From the NCBI GenBank assembly GCA_910585995.1, contig CAJUGG010000115.1:1-7235 (forward strand): DNA of 7,235 bases, read 5' to 3'. This document shows, piece by piece, positions 4,743-7,235 of the stretch. The notes under the pieces are model-generated. The model searched no databases. It saw only the letters and a list, made by a program, of their open reading frames with translations, and had not been told where the DNA came from. Origin of the DNA: an uncultured Lachnospiraceae bacterium. Its GTDB lineage: Bacteria; Bacillota; Clostridia; Lachnospirales; Lachnospiraceae. The translations under genes were made by a program, and so were the position numbers. Position 1 is the first letter of the stretch, and the number at the start of each line of letters is the position of its first letter.

Positions 4743-5885
4743 ATGAAGAAGATAGCAATATTGGGGTCCACTGGCTCCATAGGGACACAGACCCTTCAGA
4801 TCGTACGCACCAATCAGGATCTGGAAGTAACCGCGCTGGCGGCAGGTTCAAATATTGACTTGCTGGAAACACAGATCCGGGAATTTCATCCTTCTCTGGT
4901 GGCGGTATGGGGGGAAGAAAAAGCAGCAGAATTAAAAATCAGAACAAAAGACCTGGATCTTAAGATTGTATCCGGCATGGATGGGCTTTTGGAAGTGGCT
5001 GTACAGCCTGAGGCAGAGCTTTTGGTGACGGCAATTGTGGGAATGATCGGCATTCGTCCGACCATCGCGGCCATGAAGGCGGGAAAAGACATTGCGCTGG
5101 CCAATAAGGAGACGCTGGTGACAGCGGGGCATATTATTATGCCGCTTGCCAGGGAATGTCAAGTACAGATCCTTCCGGTGGACAGTGAGCACAGTGCCAT
5201 TTTCCAGTGTCTGCAAGGGGAAAACAAGGAGCAGATTAAAAAAATACTATTGACGGCATCCGGCGGGCCATTTCGAGGAAGAAAAAAAGAAGAGTTAAGA
5301 GAAGTTCAGGTAGAGGATGCCCTCAAACATCCCAACTGGTCCATGGGGCGTAAGATTACGATTGATTCTGCCACGATGGTCAATAAGGGGCTGGAGATGA
5401 TGGAAGCAAGATGGCTGTTTGGCGTGGAGCCAAAGGATATCCAGATTGTGGTACAGCCTAAGAGCATCATTCATTCCATGGTGGAATTTGTGGATGGCGC
5501 GGTGATTGCGCAGTTGGGCACGCCGGATATGAAGCTTCCGATACAATATGCCCTGTATTATCCGGACCGCAGAGATCTGCCCGGAGAGCGGCTGGATTTT
5601 TGGAAACTTAATGAGATTACATTTGAAAAACCAGATATGGAAAATTTTCCAGGCTTATCGCTTGCTTTTGATGCGGCGGCAGGGGGAGGAAGTCTTCCTA
5701 CCGTATACAATGCGGCGAATGAGCGGGCAGTGGCTTTATTTTTAGAGAGAAAGATCGGCTTTTTGGAGATTCCTCAGATCATCAGGAGTTGTATGGAGGC
5801 TCATAAGGTGATCAAGGCGCCAAAAGTGGATGAGATTCTTTCTGTGGAACAAGAAGTATATGAAATGATTGAGAGCAGGTGGTAG
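4743..5885 (+). CDS. dxr: 1-deoxy-D-xylulose 5-phosphate reductoisomerase
   Basis: Dxr (IspC) converts DXP to 2-C-methyl-D-erythritol 4-phosphate with NADPH and a divalent metal. It is the committed step of the MEP isoprenoid route and the target of fosmidomycin. The 380-residue length is standard. GSTGSIG (8-14) is the NADPH loop. ANKETLV (120-126) and PVDSEHSA (145-152, metal ligands D147 and E149) follow. ASGGPF (172-177), HPNWSMG (196-202) forming the flexible lid, IDSATMVNKGLEMMEA (207-222) with the third metal ligand region, and QPKSIIHS (238-245) complete the set. The SD is a modest purine run (4726-4739). The gap from cdsA is 16 bases. Its product ultimately feeds UppS upstream in the operon. 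Confidence 0.98.
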   Translation: MKKIAILGSTGSIGTQTLQIVRTNQDLEVTALAAGSNIDLLETQIREFHPSLVAVWGEEKAAELKIRTKDLDLKIVSGMDGLLEVAVQPEAELLVTAIVGMIGIRPTIAAMKAGKDIALANKETLVTAGHIIMPLARECQVQILPVDSEHSAIFQCLQGENKEQIKKILLTASGGPFRGRKKEELREVQVEDALKHPNWSMGRKITIDSATMVNKGLEMMEARWLFGVEPKDIQIVVQPKSIIHSMVEFVDGAVIAQLGTPDMKLPIQYALYYPDRRDLPGERLDFWKLNEITFEKPDMENFPGLSLAFDAAAGGGSLPTVYNAANERAVALFLERKIGFLEIPQIIRSCMEAHKVIKAPKVDEILSVEQEVYEMIESRW

Positions 5886-5886
5886 A

Positions 5887-6915
5887 TTGAGTATTATACT
5901 GGCTTTATTGATCTTCAGCGTGATTGTGATTGTACATGAGCTGGGGCATTTTTTGCTGGCAAAGCGCAATAAGATTACAGTGGTGGAATTTTCTGTGGGC
6001 ATGGGTCCTAGATTACTCAGCCATGTATGGGGAGGAACTCGTTATTCTGTAAAACTGTTTCCGCTGGGAGGATCTTGTATGATGGCGGGAGAGGATGAGG
6101 AGAGCGACGAGGAAGGAGCTTTTGGAAATAAATCCGTCTGGGCGAGGATTGCAGTGGTGGCAGCCGGGCCAATATTTAACTTTTTGCTGGCATTTGTGCT
6201 GTCGCTGATTATCGTCTCGAATATCGGCTATGACGATACGGTGGTGGATGTCACCCCTGGATATCCGGCTGCAGAAGCGGGGATGCAGAATGGAGACGAG
6301 ATCGTCCGTATGGGCGGCAGCCGGACGTATGTCTATCGGGAGATCCGTCTGTACAACAGCATGTATCAAGGAAGCAAGGCAGAAGTGACTTTTCGAAGAG
6401 ATGGTACAGAGCATACCGTGACACTGACGCCCGTAGCAGATGAGAATGGATATTATCGATATGGATTTGAAAAGGTGAACATAAGGACCAAAGGAACGGT
6501 CTTGCAGACACTGGGTTATAGCGCCGCAGAGCTTCGTTACTGGCTGAAAGCCACGGTAGAGAGCCTGATCAAACTGGTGCGCGGGCACGTGGGGCTTGAC
6601 GACGTGTCAGGACCTGTAGGCATCGTGGATGCCATCGGGACGACCTATGAAGAGAGCCGCGCAGATGGATGGTATTATGTGATGTTAAATATGATTGTTA
6701 TGTCCATCCTGCTGTCTGTGAACTTAGGTGTGATGAACCTGCTGCCCATCCCGGCCCTCGACGGCGGCCGCCTGATCTTCCTGCTGTTTGAAGCCATACG
6801 CGGAAAAGCAGTGCCGCAGGAGAAAGAGAGTATGGTGCATTTCTTGGGATTTGTGGTACTGATGGGACTGATGGTGGTGGTTTTGTTTAATGATATACGG
6901 AATGTTTTTTTGTGA
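5887..6915 (+). CDS. rseP: Site-2 zinc metalloprotease RseP/RasP
   Basis: This intramembrane protease makes the second cut in regulated proteolysis of anti-sigma factors and clears signal peptides (RseP in E. coli, RasP in Bacillus). It has 342 residues from the TTG at 5887. HELGH (17-21) in the first membrane helix holds two zinc ligands and the catalytic glutamate. AAGPIFNF (92-99) begins the second helix. A PDZ domain spans about 115-185. LLPIPALDGGRL (285-296) supplies the third zinc ligand D292, and a final membrane helix lies near 318-335. I chose TTG 5887, one base after the dxr stop, because AGGTGG (5877-5882) precedes it and MSIILALL is the usual beginning. An in-frame TTG at 5869 would add six residues but has no good SD. 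Translation is probably coupled to dxr. Confidence 0.95.
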   Translation: MSIILALLIFSVIVIVHELGHFLLAKRNKITVVEFSVGMGPRLLSHVWGGTRYSVKLFPLGGSCMMAGEDEESDEEGAFGNKSVWARIAVVAAGPIFNFLLAFVLSLIIVSNIGYDDTVVDVTPGYPAAEAGMQNGDEIVRMGGSRTYVYREIRLYNSMYQGSKAEVTFRRDGTEHTVTLTPVADENGYYRYGFEKVNIRTKGTVLQTLGYSAAELRYWLKATVESLIKLVRGHVGLDDVSGPVGIVDAIGTTYEESRADGWYYVMLNMIVMSILLSVNLGVMNLLPIPALDGGRLIFLLFEAIRGKAVPQEKESMVHFLGFVVLMGLMVVVLFNDIRNVFL

Positions 6916-6937
6916 GTCTGATAATATAAGTGATAAT
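6910..6937 (+). promoter_or_regulatory. Possible promoter for the toxin-antitoxin-like pair
   Basis: TTGTGA (6910-6915, overlapping the rseP stop) and GATAAT (6932-6937) are 16 bases apart. Such a promoter would start transcription near 6944, about 20 bases before the antitoxin-like gene, whose SD (GGGGAAGGGA, 6946-6955) would just fit. No terminator is visible in the 49-base gap after rseP, so read-through from the long operon is also possible. Confidence 0.35.
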
Positions 6938-6964
6938 GATTAACAGGGGAAGGGAAGCATTGCT

Positions 6965-7189
6965 ATGACAGCATTAAGACAAAGTGCAATAAAGGAATTG
7001 GAAAAAATACCTGAAGATAAAATAAGTTTTCTATTACAAATTATGCAAGGTATTAATGGTTTATATGATGATGAACAATCAGAAAGGAAAGAAGCATTTG
7101 TGAGATTAGAACAGTTGAGAAAAAAAGGAACTGTTACTGATGATGCAGCGGAATTAGCTTTGTATAGGGAAGAAAAATATGGTGGATAA
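6965..7189 (+). CDS. Small antitoxin-like protein upstream of a PIN-domain gene
   Basis: This 74-residue, mostly helical, charged protein begins MTALRQSAIKELEKIPEDKI and ends LALYREEKYGG. I recognise the general type, small proteins encoded directly before PIN-domain toxins in clostridia, but cannot name a Pfam family. A helical N-terminal part (about 3-33, ending LLQIMQGINGLY) may be for dimer or DNA contact. The acidic and basic C-terminal half (about 35-74) may wrap the toxin; both points are inference. The downstream PIN frame overlaps it by 11 bases, the usual arrangement of type II antitoxin-toxin pairs. The gene is visibly richer in A and T than the operon before it, suggesting acquisition by transfer. 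The SD region at 6946-6955 supports the start. Confidence 0.75.
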   Translation: MTALRQSAIKELEKIPEDKISFLLQIMQGINGLYDDEQSERKEAFVRLEQLRKKGTVTDDAAELALYREEKYGG

Positions 7190-7235
7190 GATTCTGATTG
7201 ATACAAATGTGCTACTTGATTTTAAAGACTGCCTT
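7179..7235 (+). CDS. PIN-domain (VapC-like) toxin, N-terminal fragment cut by window end
   Basis: Only 19 codons are visible. The peptide MVDKILIDTNVLLDFKDCL matches the start of PIN-domain ribonucleases, in which ILIDTNVLLD forms the first beta strand and D8 is the first metal-binding acidic residue of the active site. Such toxins cleave tRNA or rRNA and are held in check by the antitoxin encoded just upstream. The ATG lies inside the last codons of the antitoxin-like gene (11-base overlap, frame +1 relative to it), with a purine-rich AGGGAAGAA (7166-7174) as SD, so translation is probably coupled. An alternative start is GTG 7182. The rest of the domain and the other acidic residues are out of view, so activity cannot be judged. 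Confidence 0.75.
   Translation, partial: MVDKILIDTNVLLDFKDCL

Noticed and set aside
6013..6588. Minus-strand open frame of 191 codons inside rseP
   Set aside because: It is antisense to the conserved PDZ and membrane region of RseP, with low-complexity translation and no supporting context.

Overview
The window looks like a chromosomal segment of a motile, low-to-moderate GC Firmicute, most likely a clostridium of the Lachnospiraceae type. Reasons: consensus AGGAGG-type ribosome binding sites, a clostridial-type gene order pyrH-frr-uppS-cdsA-dxr-rseP, isoprenoid synthesis by the DXP (MEP) route, and a flagellin tail. The family-level assignment is inference.

Layout. Positions 1-198 are the 3' end of a flagellin gene, closed by a strong intrinsic terminator (262-308). 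A sigma-A type promoter (383-411) then starts a short unit, maf-dtd (505-1543). Between that promoter and maf lies a leader with a hairpin covering a ribosome binding site for a three-codon reading frame. A second promoter (1550-1577) precedes pyrH and probably starts the long unit pyrH-frr-uppS-cdsA-dxr-rseP (1636-6915). From uppS onward the genes are tightly packed (4-bp overlap, 16-bp gap, 1-bp gap). The window ends in an AT-rich toxin-antitoxin-like pair, a small antitoxin-like gene (6965-7189) and the first 19 codons of a PIN-domain protein (from 7179), at the place where ispG commonly follows rseP.

How the genes fit together. Maf (nucleotide pyrophosphatase) and Dtd (D-aminoacyl-tRNA deacylase) are quality-control enzymes. 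PyrH makes UDP for RNA and envelope precursors, and Frr recycles ribosomes. Dxr commits carbon to isoprenoids, UppS makes the undecaprenyl lipid carrier for cell-wall synthesis, CdsA makes CDP-diacylglycerol for phospholipids, and RseP is the site-2 membrane protease of stress signalling.

The most unusual parts are the two spacers around frr. The pyrH-frr spacer (2332-2492) holds two copies of one sequence. One is 'empty' and one is interrupted by an exactly bounded 68-bp element with perfect 10-bp inverted ends. Read on the minus strand, this hairpin is followed by eight T residues, like an intrinsic terminator. The frr-uppS spacer (3048-3197) holds a different hairpin of about 80 nt. Both spacers end in nearly the same 18-19 nt sequence running into the ribosome binding site. 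No clearly new multi-gene system is visible; the candidates for novelty are these spacer elements and the maf leader.
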